In this document: one piece after another, positions 9,126-22,010 of the stretch
Position numbering within the stretch: position 1 is the stretch's first letter
Layout: the number at the start of each line of letters is the position of its first letter
DNA from: Nymphaea colorata
Lineage: Eukaryota; Streptophyta; Magnoliopsida; Nymphaeales; Nymphaeaceae
DNA: 32,195 nucleotides
Assembly: GCF_008831285.2 (NCBI RefSeq)
Contig: NC_037468.1
Span: forward strand, 585,001 to 617,195
Reading direction: 5' to 3'
The notes under the pieces: generated by a model
What the model was told of the DNA's origin: nothing
The model's database searches: none
What the model saw: the letters and a program-made list of their open reading frames with translations, nothing else
Program-made: the position numbers and the translations under genes

Positions 9126-10985
9126 GGCATACAATTTGTTGTATAGTCAGTACTTTTCAGGATTTGTCTGACCTGAATCAGTGACCTTATGGAAAGGTCA
9201 GGACTCATTTCTTGAAAGGTGAGGACTTTCTGGAAAGATCAAGACTCATTTGTATGTCATCAGTACTCACCTTATCAAAAAGGTCAAGACTGTCTTTCAA
9301 AGTCAGGACTAACCTTACCAAAAAGATCAAGACTATCTGATCAGGACTGATTCTTCTGGTCAAGACTGTCTTTCACAGTCAGGACTGACCTTATCAAAAA
9401 GGTCAAGACTGTCTTTCAAAGTCAGGACTAACCTTACCAAAAAGGTCAAGACTGTCTTGAAAGGTCAGGACTGATTCTTCTGGTCAAGACTGTCTTGAAA
9501 GGTCAGGACTGATTTTTCTTGAAAGGTCAAGACTGTCTTGAAATCAGTACTGACCTTATCAAAAAGGTCAAGACTGTCTTTCAAAGTCAGGACTAACCTT
9601 ACCAAAAAGATCAAGACTATCTGATCAGGACTGATTCTTCTGGTCAAGACTGTCTTTCAAGGTCAGGACTGACCTTACCAAAAAGGTCAAGACTGTCTTG
9701 AAAGGTCAGGACTGATTCTTCTTGAAAGGTCAAGACTGTCTTGAAAGGTCAGGACTGATTATGGAAGGACAGGACCAATTGCAATTGTATGCCATTAGTA
9801 CTCACCTGACCATACAAGACTCATTTGTATGTCATCAGTACTCACCTTATCAAAAAGGTCAAGACTGTCTTTCAAAGTCAGGACTAACCTTACCAAAAAG
9901 ATCAAGACTATCTGATCAGGACTGATTCTTCTGGTCAAGACTGTCTTTCACAGTCAGGACTGACCTTACCAAAAAGATCAAGACTGTCTTGAAAGGTCAG
10001 GACTTTTGATGGAAGGACAGGACCAATTGCAATTGTATGCCATTAGTACTCACCTGACCAAAAATGGAAAGGTCAAGACTGTCTTGAAAGGTCAGGACTC
10101 ATTCTTCTTGAAAGGTCAGGACTGATTATGGAAGGACAGGACCAATTGCAATTGTATGCCATTAGTACTCACCTTATCAAAAAGGTCAAGACTGTCTTTC
10201 AAAGTCAGGACTGACCTTATCAAAAAGGTCAAGACTGTCTTTCAAAGTCAGGACTAACCTGACCAAAAAGGTCAAGACTGTCTTGAAAGGTCAGGACTTT
10301 TGATGGAAGGACAGGACCAATTGCAATTGTATGCCATTAGTACTCACCTGACCAAAAATGGAAAGGTCAAGACTGTCTTGAAAGGTCAGGACTGATTCTT
10401 CTGGAAAGGTCAAGACTCTGAAAGGTCAGGACTAATGAGAATGATTGAGGAATGACCATCAAGACTCATTTGTATGTCATCAGTACTCACCTTATCAAAA
10501 AGGTCAAGACTGTCTTTCACAGTCAGGACTGACCTTACCAAAAAGATCAAGACTATCTGATCAGGACTGATTCTTCTGGTCAAGACTGTATTTCACAGTC
10601 AGGACTGACCTTATCAAAAAGGTCAAGACTGTCTTTCACAGTCAGGACTAACCTGACCAAAAAGGTCAAGACTGTCTTGAAAGGTCAGGACTTTTGATGG
10701 AAGGACAGGACCAATTGCAATTGTATGCCATTAGTACTCACCTGACCAAAAATGGAAAGGTTAAGACTGTCTTGAAAGGTCAGGACTGATTCTTCTTGAA
10801 AGATGAAGACTCATTGCAATTGTATGCCATTAGTACTCACTGTACAAACAAATGCCATTAGTACTCACTTGACAAACAAATGCCATTAGTACTCACTTGA
10901 CAAACAAATGCCATTAGTGCTCACCATACCAACATGAGTACTCACTATACCAAAAAGATGCCATTTTCCATACAACAAATTGTAT
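9126..10985 (+). repeat. Short-repeat array B
   Basis: This is the same unit family as array A. It begins at GGCATACAATTTG, followed by a left terminal segment containing TCAGGATTTGTCTGACCTG and AATCAGTGACC that recurs at the start of array C (14934). Inside are long higher-order blocks shared with arrays C and D. One example (about 9722-9925) recurs in reverse complement at 24862-25065 with the same translated sequence. The right end passes through 28-bp ATGCCATTAGTACTCAC units (10825-10930) into a flank module. Confidence 0.93.
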
Positions 10986-11156
10986 GCCTTCCAAAATCCA
11001 TGACAATTGCAAATTGATGTTCCAACCAAAAGCTTTGAATGCTTCGCTTTGGATTCATGAGCCACTTTGATGAAATGCAAAGCAAAGTCATGTACGCTGA
11101 CCTTGACTTTGAAAATGGCTCGTGACGTGACATGACGTCAAAGTGACGTTGGGGCA
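10986..11156 (+). repeat. Flank module right of array B
   Basis: It carries GCTTTGAATGCTTCGCTTTGG, a 77-bp stretch (11055-11131) identical to 19679-19755, and ends at AAAGTGACGTTGGGGC like the module at 1503-1518. No coding content is seen. Confidence 0.85.
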
Positions 11157-14100
11157 AGAGTGGCTTCGCTCCTACACCTTCCTACACGAAGGGCTGCTCT
11201 GACTCTGAGGAGTTCTCTTTCCCTGTTGCTAGAGTGATTTCTTCCTTCCTAGTTCTTTCTCTCCTAGTTCTTCTCCGAGGACTGCATTTAACCAACCGTC
11301 TATGAACTTCTAAGACTGATTTCTTGTTCTCTGATCTTTCATGCCTGACTCTTTCATTCTGTAACAAAAGAAAAGAGATAGGCAGGCACCTATTATAGAT
11401 AATTAGTGGTTTAGCTGTATTGCTCAATCTTTTCCTTCCCCCTACCCTCTACTCTAGTATGCTATTGACTTCCTTCTGTGATCTGCCAACTGCAATACAT
11501 AGTTCCAAGGGAATGAAGATAGGACGTTGTGCGGTAACTAGAAGTGAGTATACTCAACCTTCACGACTCTTCACGCCTGCTACTTTTCTTTATATTGATG
11601 AATGCGGGGTAAGGACTCTGATTTCTTAGATAGATGTGGGCTAAGGACTGTGTTGACTGAAGCTTTCGACATCCCGGAAGGACAAGGAGAGCATCGAGAG
11701 GTTGAATCCATAGTCAATCAAATTGCATAGACATAGAATGGGATTGATGGACAAATGCCAGGAATGAAAGAAGAAAGGCGTTAATCCAGAGCTTAGCGCC
11801 CTGCTGCAGTTGGGGAATCCCCTGCTGTTAGCAAGTTTCAGGTTTGACATTAATTAGTGCACATGAAAGGGGCTGACGACTCATAGGTTCTGCCCGTGAA
11901 TCAGATCTGGGCTGTTCGGGAGTCAAGAGACTGTTGCACATTCATCTGACTCTATAAATTGCTTTTTTAATGACGATGATCAGCCTGCTGAAGCATGGAA
12001 GATCAGCTTAGGAAGATTTTGTCTGACTCTGATAGTCTCTGATAGTCTCGCTTCGCTTTGGCTTTCAAAGTTGAGTTCACCCTTGGGCCAGTCCATCTTT
12101 AGCATCTCAAGAATGCGCTCTTAGCAAGTGAATCAAAATAGGTGTTGGTTTGCGCAATTGAAGATTCTGGGCTTGTTCTTAGATGCCCAGAATCTTGAGA
12201 TCCGCCAATAGCCTTAGATTCGGAATCGTCTCAATCCTGATCTTCTTCACCAGCTTCTGGTTCTAGACTAAAATCCTTCTTTGGAATTGCATTTCTCTCT
12301 CATAGGCCCAAAGGCCGTAGCTTAGCGAGCGTCTTCGTTATAAGAACATCGTCACTCAAAAGACGAGACTTGGATCGAGGATCCTTACGGAAAGGTCCGC
12401 TCCAACCACCGCTCATGGAATTGTTGAATTCATTTCCTCTGCCCTACCTGACTCACCGGCATCGGGCTCTCGCTTTTAAGTTTGGCTTTGAATTTTCAAA
12501 TCCCCTCTCTCTCCTTCTTCCTTGCCGGCTATAGAGCCACGGAAGAGTGAAAGGCAGATATTTCAGTTGTCGCAGGCGTATGATTCGTCTGCTTCTTCCA
12601 ATGTGGATTCTAAAGTGCCAACTTCTGTTCCAGAATCAGTCCCTGGAACAACTGGAAGAGAAACTACAACCTCTGCTGCATCCGCTACTGATGTGGAATT
12701 CTATTGTTCTAGAATCACAGACAGCTTTTAGCTAATGGTTATGAAAAGAACATTGATTTTCATCGATCGAAAGATGCTCTAGACTCGCCCACCGCTCCTC
12801 TCTGGAACTCTCGCAAAACGTTCTCTCCACCGCCCAACCTCTCTGAATGAAGAGGGGACTCTTTGCCCATAGGGTCACAAGCAAGGGTGCAAGCAACTAG
12901 TGAAGCCTGAGCTCTCGATTCATTCATCTCAATCTCCTCTTTGTCAGCTCTTTCTTCACTATTTTCATAACACCTTGATCAAAGCCCTCCGATAGAGTAG
13001 TAAAGACAAAGGGAAAGGATTTCTTGCAGTTTTTCATCACTATGAAAAACAAAGAAACTCAACGAGGCTGAAGACTAACAGAATCTTTCATTCAAGTCGA
13101 GACATCACACTATAGAGTGATCAATCATCTACTTTCAACCGCCTTGCTCCAAGATTGAAGTTTGAGTTTGCACAAGGCAACCCTCAGGAGGTTTGATTCT
13201 CTGGTATAAGTGAGTGTTGAAGTCCTTCAAATTGGCTGGGCGTTCCGTACCGAACTCAGATAGTCGAAGTGTTTTCCTTCTCATACACATCTTCGATGCA
13301 TCGTCTGATTGAAAGTCAGCAGCATTAGAGCATTTGGTCGTTCAAAGACACGTTTGGGCTTCGTGAGAAGCGAACTTAGCCGAGTGGCAGGAAAGGTTGA
13401 ACAAGACTGTGCGTTCCGGACCTGATTGAGAAATCGCGTGAATAGCTGTGTGTGTCGTACGGGGAATCGAGTTCGCACTCCCATGTTGCCCTTAAAAAGG
13501 GGCTTGACTTTCAGTAACTTCTTTCACTCGTTCTGTCATCTCATTTCAGCGGAAAACCGCATTTCCACCAATCCAAACGAGAAGCTTTGGCTAGCCGTTC
13601 ACTCACCCTCGATGGTCTGCCATTGAGTTCGTTCGTTGTAGCAGAGCGAATAAGGTGTCATTTTCAGTCGAAATTCCTTGTATGAAAATGGCATTAATGA
13701 GTTTGAGTAAATGCTAATAACATAACTAGTCTCTGATGCCGTTATTGGCCACCCCGTGGTTTGGCTGCCAAAAGGACCACGTGGGTTGGGTGAAGGCACA
13801 GTTCTATGTTCTTAATTTCCAACTGGAGATTCTTGAATGGTTCTTGATAGTCTTTTTCTTATCTTCCTATCAACACACCAAGATAGGTTTTGGTACGAAG
13901 TACCGGAGTGTGAGATCAGCTGACTTTCTTTCAGGTCTTTCTTTCAGCGCGAATTCATTCATTTTCAATTGAGTTCTCAGTCTGGTCTTTTTCCGCTTGT
14001 ACGCCGCTCTTTGGTGCTGCTGGCGGCGCGGGTCTGCGCTTGGCGAATCCATCTGCCTCAAAATCTCATAGATAGAAGGAAGTAGATCAATTTCGGTCTA

Positions 14101-14933
14101 CACCTTACTGGAGTGGAGGAAGAGGTCGGATTGCCTAAACTAACCAATACTACTCGCCATTCAAAAGAGTCCACTAAAGAGGTCAAGACTTCAATCAGTC
14201 CGTCTGTGCTGTTTCTGTTTCGAATGATCGGGTTTCAACGGCATCCCCAAGCACATGGGGATATGGGACGCGTGCTAGTTCTCATTTGAAAGAAACTGAA
14301 TCTTCCTTCTCTTTCCCGCCTGACACAGTTTGACACGCGGTGATACCTGATTGGCTCTCAATCCTGAGTGGTTGAAAGAGAACAAGCACGCGGGAAAAAG
14401 CAAGCGTCTGATCAGATCAATAAAGAAAGAGGGCTTCGGCCAAACATCTTTTTCCTAAGCAAGGACGGACGAGTGACTATTGCAAAATCTCTGAAAGGGG
14501 GAGTTCCATCATGTAGCTAGGCCAGTCAAAGACAAGTAGAAGCCAGTTAAAGACGAGTAGGCAGGGTACTCAGAAGCCAGTGGGGTGGACAGATCACAGG
14601 CTTTTGTACTGGTCAGCTTTGGGCTGTCGAGTGACGATTGGCTGAGGAAAAACCTCGTGGTGGAGTACTCTCTGACAGAATTGACGCTTCGCTTGGGCGC
14701 TCTATTATTGCCTCCTCTTCGTGATCGAGGTTCAGCCGCGTGGCGATACCCGAAAAAGGACTATTCGCTTTTTTTGGTGGGCCTTTCGTACTCCAATCCA
14801 TACGGGGCAAATTCTTCAGCGCACTCAAATCTAGTGGTCAACTCGCATTTCATTGCGTTAGGGACAACTTTGAATGGCATGAATTTCAGACAAAATGAGA
14901 TTCACTCTTTTGTCAGGGTCAGCGGCATACAAT
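11157..14933. other. Spacer between arrays B and C, no gene recognised
   Basis: Short open frames occur on both strands. The longest is 14585-14944 plus (119 codons, starting MDRSQAFVLVSFG), which runs into the left end of array C and has no recognisable family. A fragment of the flank-module family (CTCGCTTCGCTTTGGCTTTC) lies near 12047. An imperfect inverted repeat around GCGTGCT-GTTCTC is at about 14270-14295 and 14371-14395. No tRNA, rRNA or known mitochondrial exon was found by eye. Confidence 0.5.
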
Positions 14934-17900
14934 TCAATTTGTGATATGGTCAGCACTTGTCAGGATTTGTCTGACCTGAATCAGTGACCTTATGGAAAGG
15001 TCAGGACTCATTTCTTGAAAGGTGAGGACTTGATTGAAAGGTCAAGACTCATTTGTATGTCATCAGTACTCACCTTATCAAAAAGGTCAAGACTGTCTTT
15101 CAAAGTCAGGACTAACCTTACCAAAAAGATCAAGACTATCTGATCAGGACTGATTCTTCTGGTCAAGACTGTCTTTCACAGTCAGGACTGACCTTACCAA
15201 AAAGGTCAAGACTGTCTTGAAAGGTCAGGACTGATTCTTCTGGTCAAGACTGTCTTGAAAGGTCAGGACTGATTATGGAAGGACAGGACCAATTGCAATT
15301 GTATGCCATTAGTACTCACCTGACCATACAAGACTCATTTGTATGTCATCAGTACTCACCTTATCAAAAAGGTCAAGACTGTCTTTCAAAGTCAGGACTA
15401 ACCTTACCAAAAAGATCAAGACTATCTGATCAGGACTGATTCTTCTGGTCAAGACTGTATTTCACAGTCAGGACTGACCTTACCAAAAAGATCAAGACTG
15501 TCTTGAAAGGTCAGGACTTTTGATGGAAGGACAGGACCAATTGCAATTGTATGCCATTAGTACTCACCTGACCAAAAATGGAAAGGTCAAGACTGTCTTG
15601 AAAGGTCAGGACTCATTCTTCTTGAAAGGTCAGGACTGATTATGGAAGGACAGGACCAATTGCAATTGTATGCCATTAGTACTCACCTTATCAAAAAGGT
15701 CAAGACTGTCTTTCAAAGTCAGGACTGACCTTATCAAAAAGGTCAAGACTGTCTTTCACAGTCAGGACTAACCTGACCAAAAAGGTCAAGACTGTCTTGA
15801 AAGGTCAGGACTGATTCTTCTGGAAAGGTCAAGACTGTCTTGAAAGGTCAGGACTGATTCTTCTGGAAAGGTCAAGACTATGAAAGGTCAGGACTAATGA
15901 GAATGATTGAGGAATGACCATCAAGACTCATTTGTATGTCATCAGTACTCACCTTATCAAAAAGGTCAAGACTGTCTTTCAAAGTCAGGACTGACCTTAC
16001 CAAAAAGGTCAAGACTGTCTTGAAAGGTCAGGACTGATTTTTCTTGAAAGGTCAAGACTGTCTTGAAATCAGTACTGACCTTTTTTGAAAGATCAAGACT
16101 ATCTTGAAAGATCAGGACTGATTCTTCTGGTCAATACTGTATTTCAAGGTCAGGACTGACCTTACCAAAAAGGTCAAGACTGTCTTGAAAGGTCAGGACT
16201 GATTCTTCTGGAAAGGTCAAGACTGTCTTGAAAGGTCAGGACTGATTCTTCTTGAAAGGTCAGGACTCATTATGGAAAAGTCAGGAAGGTGAGGACTGTC
16301 TTGAAAGGTCAAGACTCATTTGTATGTCATCAGTACTCACCTTATCAAAAAGGTCAATACTGTATTTCACAGTCAGGACTGACCTTATCAAAAAGGTCAA
16401 GACTGTCTTTCAAAGTCAGGACTAACCTTACCAAAAAGGTCAAGACTGTCTTGAAAGGTCAGGACTGATTCTTCTTGAAAGGTCAAGACTGTCTTGAAAG
16501 GTCAGGACTGATTTTTCTTGAAAGGTCAAGACTGTCTTGAAATCAGTACTGACCTTTTTTGAAAGATCAAGACTATCTGATCAGGACTGATTCTTCTGGT
16601 CAAGACTGTATTTCAAGGTCAGGACTGACCTTACCAAAAAGGTCAAGACTGTCTTGAAAGGTCAGGACTGATTCTTCTGGTCAAGACTGTCTTGAAAGGT
16701 CAGGACTGATTATGGAAGGACAGGACCAATTGCAATTGTATGCCATTAGTACTCACCTGACCATACAAGACTCATTTGTATGTCATCAGTACTCACCTTA
16801 TCAAAAAGGTCAAGACTGTCTTTCAAAGTCAGGACTGACCTTACCAAAAAGATCAAGACTATCTGATCAGGACTGATTCTTCTGGTCAAGACTGTATTTC
16901 ACAGTCAGGACTGACCTTACCAAAAAGATCAAGACTGTCTTGAAAGGTCAGGACTTTTGATGGAAGGACAGGACCAATTGCAATTGTATGCCATTAGTAC
17001 TCACCTGACCAAAAATGGAAAGGTCAAGACTGTCTTGAAAGGTCAGGACTCATTCTTCTTGAAAGGTCAGGACTGATTATGGAAGGACAGGACCAATTGC
17101 AATTGTATGCCATTAGTACTCACCTTATCAAAAAGGTCAAGACTGTATTTCACAGTCAGGACTGACCTTATCAAAAAGGTCAAGACTGTCTTTCACAGTC
17201 AGGACTAACCTTACCAAAAAGGTCAAGACTGTCTTGAAAGGTCAGGACTGATTCTTCTTGAAAGGTCAAGACTGTCTTGAAAGGTCAGGACTGATTCTTC
17301 TGGAAAGGTCAAGACTATGAAAGGTCAGGACTAATGAGAATGATTGAGGAATGACCATCAAGACTCATTTGTATGTCATCAGTACTCACCATACCAAAAA
17401 GGTGAAGACTCATTATGGACAGGACTACTTTCCGGTCAAGACTCTGAAAGGTCAGGACTAATGAGAATGATTGAGGAATGACCATCAAGACTCATTTGTA
17501 TGTCATCAGTACTCACCTTATCAAAAAGGTCAAGACTGTCTTTCACAGTCAGGACTGACCTTACCAAAAAGATCAAGACTATCTGATCAGGACTGATTCT
17601 TCTGGTCAAGACTGTATTTCACAGTCAGGACTGACCTTACCAAAAAGATCAAGACTGTCTTGAAAGGTCAGGACTTTTGATGGAAGGACAGGACCAATTG
17701 CAATTGTATGCCATTAGTACTCACCTGACCAAAAATGGAAAGGTCAAGACTGTCTTGAAAGGTCAGGACTCATTCTTCTGGAAAGGTCAGGACTGATTAT
17801 GGAAGGACAGGACCAATTGCAATTGTATGCCATTAGTACTCACCTTATCAAAAAGGTCAAGACTGTCTTTCACAGTCAGGACTGACCTTATCAAAAAGGT

Positions 17901-19265
17901 CAAGACTGTCTTTCAAAGTCAGGACTAACCTTACCAAAAAGGTCAAGACTGTCTTGAAAGGTCAGGACTGATTCTTCTGGTCAAGACTGTCTTGAAAGGT
18001 CAGGACTGATTCTTCTTGAAAGGTCAAGACTCTGAAAGGTCAGGACTAATGAGAATGATTGAGGAATGACCATCAAGACTCATTTGTATGTCATCAGTAC
18101 TCACCTTATCAAAAAGGTCAAGACTGTATTTCACAGTCAGGACTGACCTTATCAAAAAGGTCAAGACTGTCTTTCAAAGTCAGGACTAACCTTACCAAAA
18201 AGGTCAAGACTGTCTTGAAAGGTCAGGACTGATTCTTCTGGAAAGGTCAAGACTGTCTTGAAAGGTCAGGACTGATTTTTCTTGAAAGGTCAAGACTGTC
18301 TTGAAATCAGTACTGACCTTTTTTGAAAGATCAAGACTATCTGATCAGGACTGATTCTTCTGGTCAAGACTGTATTTCAAGGTCAGGACTGACCTTACCA
18401 AAAAGGTCAAGACTGTCTTGAAAGGTCAGGACTGATTCTTCTGGTCAAGACTGTCTTGAAAGGTCAGGACTGATTATGGAAGGACAGGACCAATTGCAAT
18501 TGTATGCCATTAGTACTCACCTGACCATACAAGACTCATTTGTATGTCATCAGTACTCACCTTATCAAAAAGGTCAAGACTGTCTTTCACAGTCAGGACT
18601 AACCTTACCAAAAAGATCAAGACTATCTGATCAGGACTGATTCTTCTGGTCAAGACTGTATTTCACAGTCAGGACTGACCTGACCAAAAAGATCAAGACT
18701 GTCTTGAAAGGTCAGGACTTTTGATGGAAGGACAGGACCAATTGCAATTGTATGCCATTAGTACTCACCTGACCAAAAATGGAAAGGTCAAGACTGTCTT
18801 GAAAGGTCAGGACTCATTCTTCTTGAAAGGTCAGGACTCTGAAAGGTCAGGACTAATGAGAATGATTGAGGAAAAGTCAGAACTCACCTTATCAAAAACA
18901 AAAAGGTCAATACTGTCTTTCACAGTCAGGACTAACCTTACCAAAAAGATCAAGACTGTCTTGAAAGATCAGAACTTCTTCTTCTTAAAAGGACAGGACC
19001 CTTTTGAAAGGTCAGGACTCATGACAATTGTATGCCATTAGTACTCACTTGACAAACAAATGCCATTAGTACTCACTTGACAACAAAATGCCATTAGTAC
19101 TCACTTGACAAACAAATGCCATTAGTACTCACTTGACAAACAAATGCCATTAGTACTCACTTGACAAACAAATGCCATTAGTACTCACTGTGCAAACAAA
19201 TGCCATTAGTACTTTCCATATGCCATTAGTACTCACTGTACAAACAAATGTCATTAGCCATACCA
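14934..19265 (+). repeat. Short-repeat array C (largest, about 4.3 kb)
   Basis: This is the longest array. It opens with the same left terminal segment as array B and then runs as direct units with higher-order blocks. A block starting CATACAAGACTCATTTGTATG recurs near 15325, 16763 and 18530 and is shared with 9808. It closes with at least six tandem copies of the 28-bp unit ATGCCATTAGTACTCACTTG plus ACAAACAA (19033-19230). A segment near 18835-19060 also occurs in both arms of array D. The open frame at 18721-19041 is a repeat by-product. Confidence 0.94.
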
Positions 19266-19277
19266 AAATCCATCCAA

Positions 19278-19351
19278 ATTGGTTGATGGATAATGGCATC
19301 TCCTTTTTTTGATGGATAATGGCATACAATGACAATTGATCCTTTCCATCA
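19278..19351 (+). repeat. Direct duplication, copy 1 (offset 113 bp)
   Basis: 74 bp containing GGTTGATGGATAATGGCATC, a run of seven T and CAATTGATCCTTTCCATCA are repeated at 19391-19464. A shorter third copy sits at the centre of array D (about 24346-24398). Confidence 0.9.
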
Positions 19352-19390
19352 TTTCCTTTCCATCAATTGGTCAGGGTCAACACTAATGGC

Positions 19391-19464
19391 ATTGGTTGAT
19401 GGATAATGGCATCTCCTTTTTTTGATGGATAATGGCATACAATGACAATTGATCCTTTCCATCA
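19391..19464 (+). repeat. Direct duplication, copy 2
   Basis: Identical by eye to 19278-19351. It lies between array C and its right flank module. Confidence 0.9.
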
Positions 19465-19480
19465 ACCATCAAACCTTGAT

Positions 19481-19800
19481 GTCCTGAAACAACCAAAAGC
19501 TTTGAATGCTTCGCTTTGGCTTTGCCTATAAAAGCACAAAGCACTCGCAAAGCGACAAAGCCACTTTTCAGAAAGAACTCCTTTCAATCTGATCTTGAAG
19601 GTCATGTCACGTCAGAATCAAACCTTTGCTTATCCAATTAGCTCATACTTTAAAAAAGCACTCGCAAAGCGAAACAAATCATGAGCCACTTTGATGAAAT
19701 GCAAAGCAAAGTCATGTACGCTGACCTTGACTTTGAAAATGGCTCGTGACGTGACGCTGGGGGCTTTGCTAATAACGTGACGTGACATGACGTTGGGCTA
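19481..19800 (+). repeat. Flank module right of array C
   Basis: It contains ACCAAAAGCTTTGAATGCTT (as at 11026), CACTCGCAAAGCG twice, the 77-bp stretch shared with array B's module (19679-19755), and ends near GTGACATGACGTTGGGC. Embedded at about 19575-19650 is a diverged copy of the 81-bp repeat found at 26593 and 30674. Confidence 0.85.
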
Positions 19801-20714
19801 CGCTTTGAATTGCATTAGGGCTTTGCTCGTGAGGGTCAAAGGCTTTTGATTCTCTCTATCCAAGTGAAGTTACTGGAGGGCATGGCAACGAGCACTCAAA
19901 GGCGGAAATGCACCCTCCACGAGTTCTGGTGAAAGCGTGACTTCTAGGGACCTATCAGATCTACCTATGATGCAGGGGAAAAAAGGCAACTCTTCCATAT
20001 CTATATGAAAAGAAATTATGTTGAAATGCAGTGAGGCGATCAAAGGCATCCAAAGACCCAGCTAATGACCCGGAAGGGCTTCTCCGGCTGTTAGGGTTTT
20101 GAGATCTCGATATAAAGAGGGAAGGAACGCTACTTGAAAGCTCGGCATCGAAAGGTGATGACGGGCTGGAGGAATGAAATCTTCGGAAATGAGGCACAAA
20201 GCACTCAAGACAAGAAAGAGACTCCATCTCCATCTTCCGCTGCCCCTTCTTCTTATCTCCTGCATCCTCTGCTCAGCTTTCAAGCTATCTCGAATCCCGT
20301 GGCATCTACAACAAGGCACAGCACAGGGGCAGATCCGCGGGACCTGGAACACCCTGAGTGCTGCATTTGCATCTCCTCAACCTTTGCATCCTTTGCTTCC
20401 ATTCTGACTTTTCTGTCCTTAGCTACGGAACCCTTCGGGACAAAGAATCAGACTCGTTTTCCTCTTCTTTCTGTCAAAAGTCAGGGCCTTCGGAACGTCG
20501 ACTCCACAGGGTTCGGTTGACCAGAGGAGAAAGGTTGCTGGGCAGCATTTGGATTATCTACAGAATCTCACTCGTGGTGGCTTTCAGGAGACCAAAGACA
20601 AAAAGTCTTCTACGACGACCCTCCACACCCCCGTTAGCTAGATCAGAGCTTGATGCCTGTTATTCCCTGGTAGGCTTGAATAGGGGATAGGCAGACTCAC
20701 TAAACATCTCAATC
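19801..20714. other. Unassigned spacer
   Basis: Several overlapping open frames occur on both strands around 20060-20690 (up to 128 codons). None has recognisable homology or a transcript signal. Treated as noncoding. Confidence 0.45.
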
Positions 20715-20768
20715 GACTCGATAGCCCATTCATGAATACGTATAACATATCCAATCATATGTCTCATT
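20715..20768. repeat. 54-bp inverted repeat, left arm
   Basis: The arm starts GACTCGATAGCCCATTCATG and ends ATCATATGTCTCATT. It is the reverse complement of 21957-22010 with one mismatch. Confidence 0.93.
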
Positions 20769-21956
20769 GCTATTCCCTCGCGGGATCAAAATACAGAGAT
20801 GACGACTTTCTGCTCCGACCACAGATAATTGGAGATAGAAAGATGTATCGACGGAAACTTCGATGAAGAGCTTGAAACAACAGACATTGCATTCACCGGG
20901 GCCCCCACTATCTATATCTGCTCCGTTCGTTCATCGTTCTTGAAAATCATTCTGACCCTCTACGGACTCTGTCGGATCGGATTCCGCCCGGCACGGAACC
21001 AGGATTCGCCTAGTTAGGTAGGGGGCACTTTCGGCCCCGGATTCCCGATTCACCAGCATCATATCCACCCAACTCACTAGACTCGTCTGTCGGTGGATAG
21101 GTGGGACATAGGAAGCAGTCATCGGAAAAAGCTCTTCCGGGTTCAGACTGAGGATAGCGGCGAGAGGGGGCCCTGGTTGGTTAGGAAAAAAACGTTCGGG
21201 ATGAAAAGAGCTTCCCGTGGACGGGCGAGCACTCCATTCTTCTACAGGAGCCGGAAAGAACTGCTTGATTACGCGCTCAAGGGCTGAACATTCCGTTCCA
21301 CTTCCACTGACCCCTTTCCACTTTCTATTCATTGTCGTCCCGGACCTTCCAATCAAAAGGTTTCGTCCGGCCTTGAGAGAGAGCATTTGCCGGGGGCCTC
21401 ACTGAGCCATCAACAGAAGGCTCTATACATGAAGTTGCCTGGGATAAAAGGTCATCTGAGATCCACAGAAGAGTTGGTAGACCCTATACAAGGTATTACG
21501 CGCATATCAAACCAGGGTCAGGGTGAGCGATGGAATATTCATCTGTGGTTCGGGGCGGGTAGTGTATACGAACGGGAAAGACGGATGGAATGAAGAACCA
21601 AGTACATATGAGTGGGATGATGGGCTATAGGTCTGTTTAAAAACCGTGACTTGCCGTTGTGTGCCCTCCCCCCCTCACACTTTGTGCCCGCCTCCACCTA
21701 TCACGCTAATGTAGAACGAAAGGAGGTCAGGTCGAGGCCGGAACAACGCTATACTCAAAAGCAGGAGCGGATGCCGTTGCTTACCTTTAACCAAGAAAAC
21801 CTGTTTCAGAGCTATTACCTCGAGAGGTAGGGGCAGCGGTTACATCACCATATGAACCAGGGGCATCGCTTCGTAGACAAAGCTAGCCGCGGTAGAGTCA
21901 GAAGTAGAGGCAGGCATTTTCTTCTTTGGCTGTTTGAGTCAAAGCAATTTGACCTT
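20769..21956. other. Sequence enclosed by the 54-bp inverted repeat
   Basis: About 1.2 kb with no recognised gene. The longest open frame is 151 codons on the minus strand (20931-21386, starting MLSLKAGRNLLIG), with overlapping frames on the other strand. It is not a transposase that I recognise. Confidence 0.45.
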
Positions 21957-22010
21957 AATGAGACATATGATTTGATATGTTATACGTATTCATGAATGGG
22001 CTATCGAGTC
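21957..22010. repeat. 54-bp inverted repeat, right arm
   Basis: Reverse complement of 20715-20768 (one mismatch), ending GGGCTATCGAGTC. Confidence 0.93.

Noticed and set aside
14585-14944. 119-codon frame ending at the edge of array C
   Set aside because: No recognised homology. Its 3' end is made of repeat sequence, so it is kept only as a note in the spacer entry.
18721-19041. 106-codon open frame with KGQD/ERSGL repeats, and similar frames at 9722-9925, 23532-23744, 24862-25065 and 25333-25545
   Set aside because: They are frames kept open by the repeat units themselves, recur wherever the repeat recurs, and have periodic low-complexity peptides without a domain.
20931-21386. 151-codon minus-strand frame as a transposase between inverted repeats
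   Set aside because: No DDE, HUH or other catalytic pattern could be seen, and it is overlapped by frames on the other strand.
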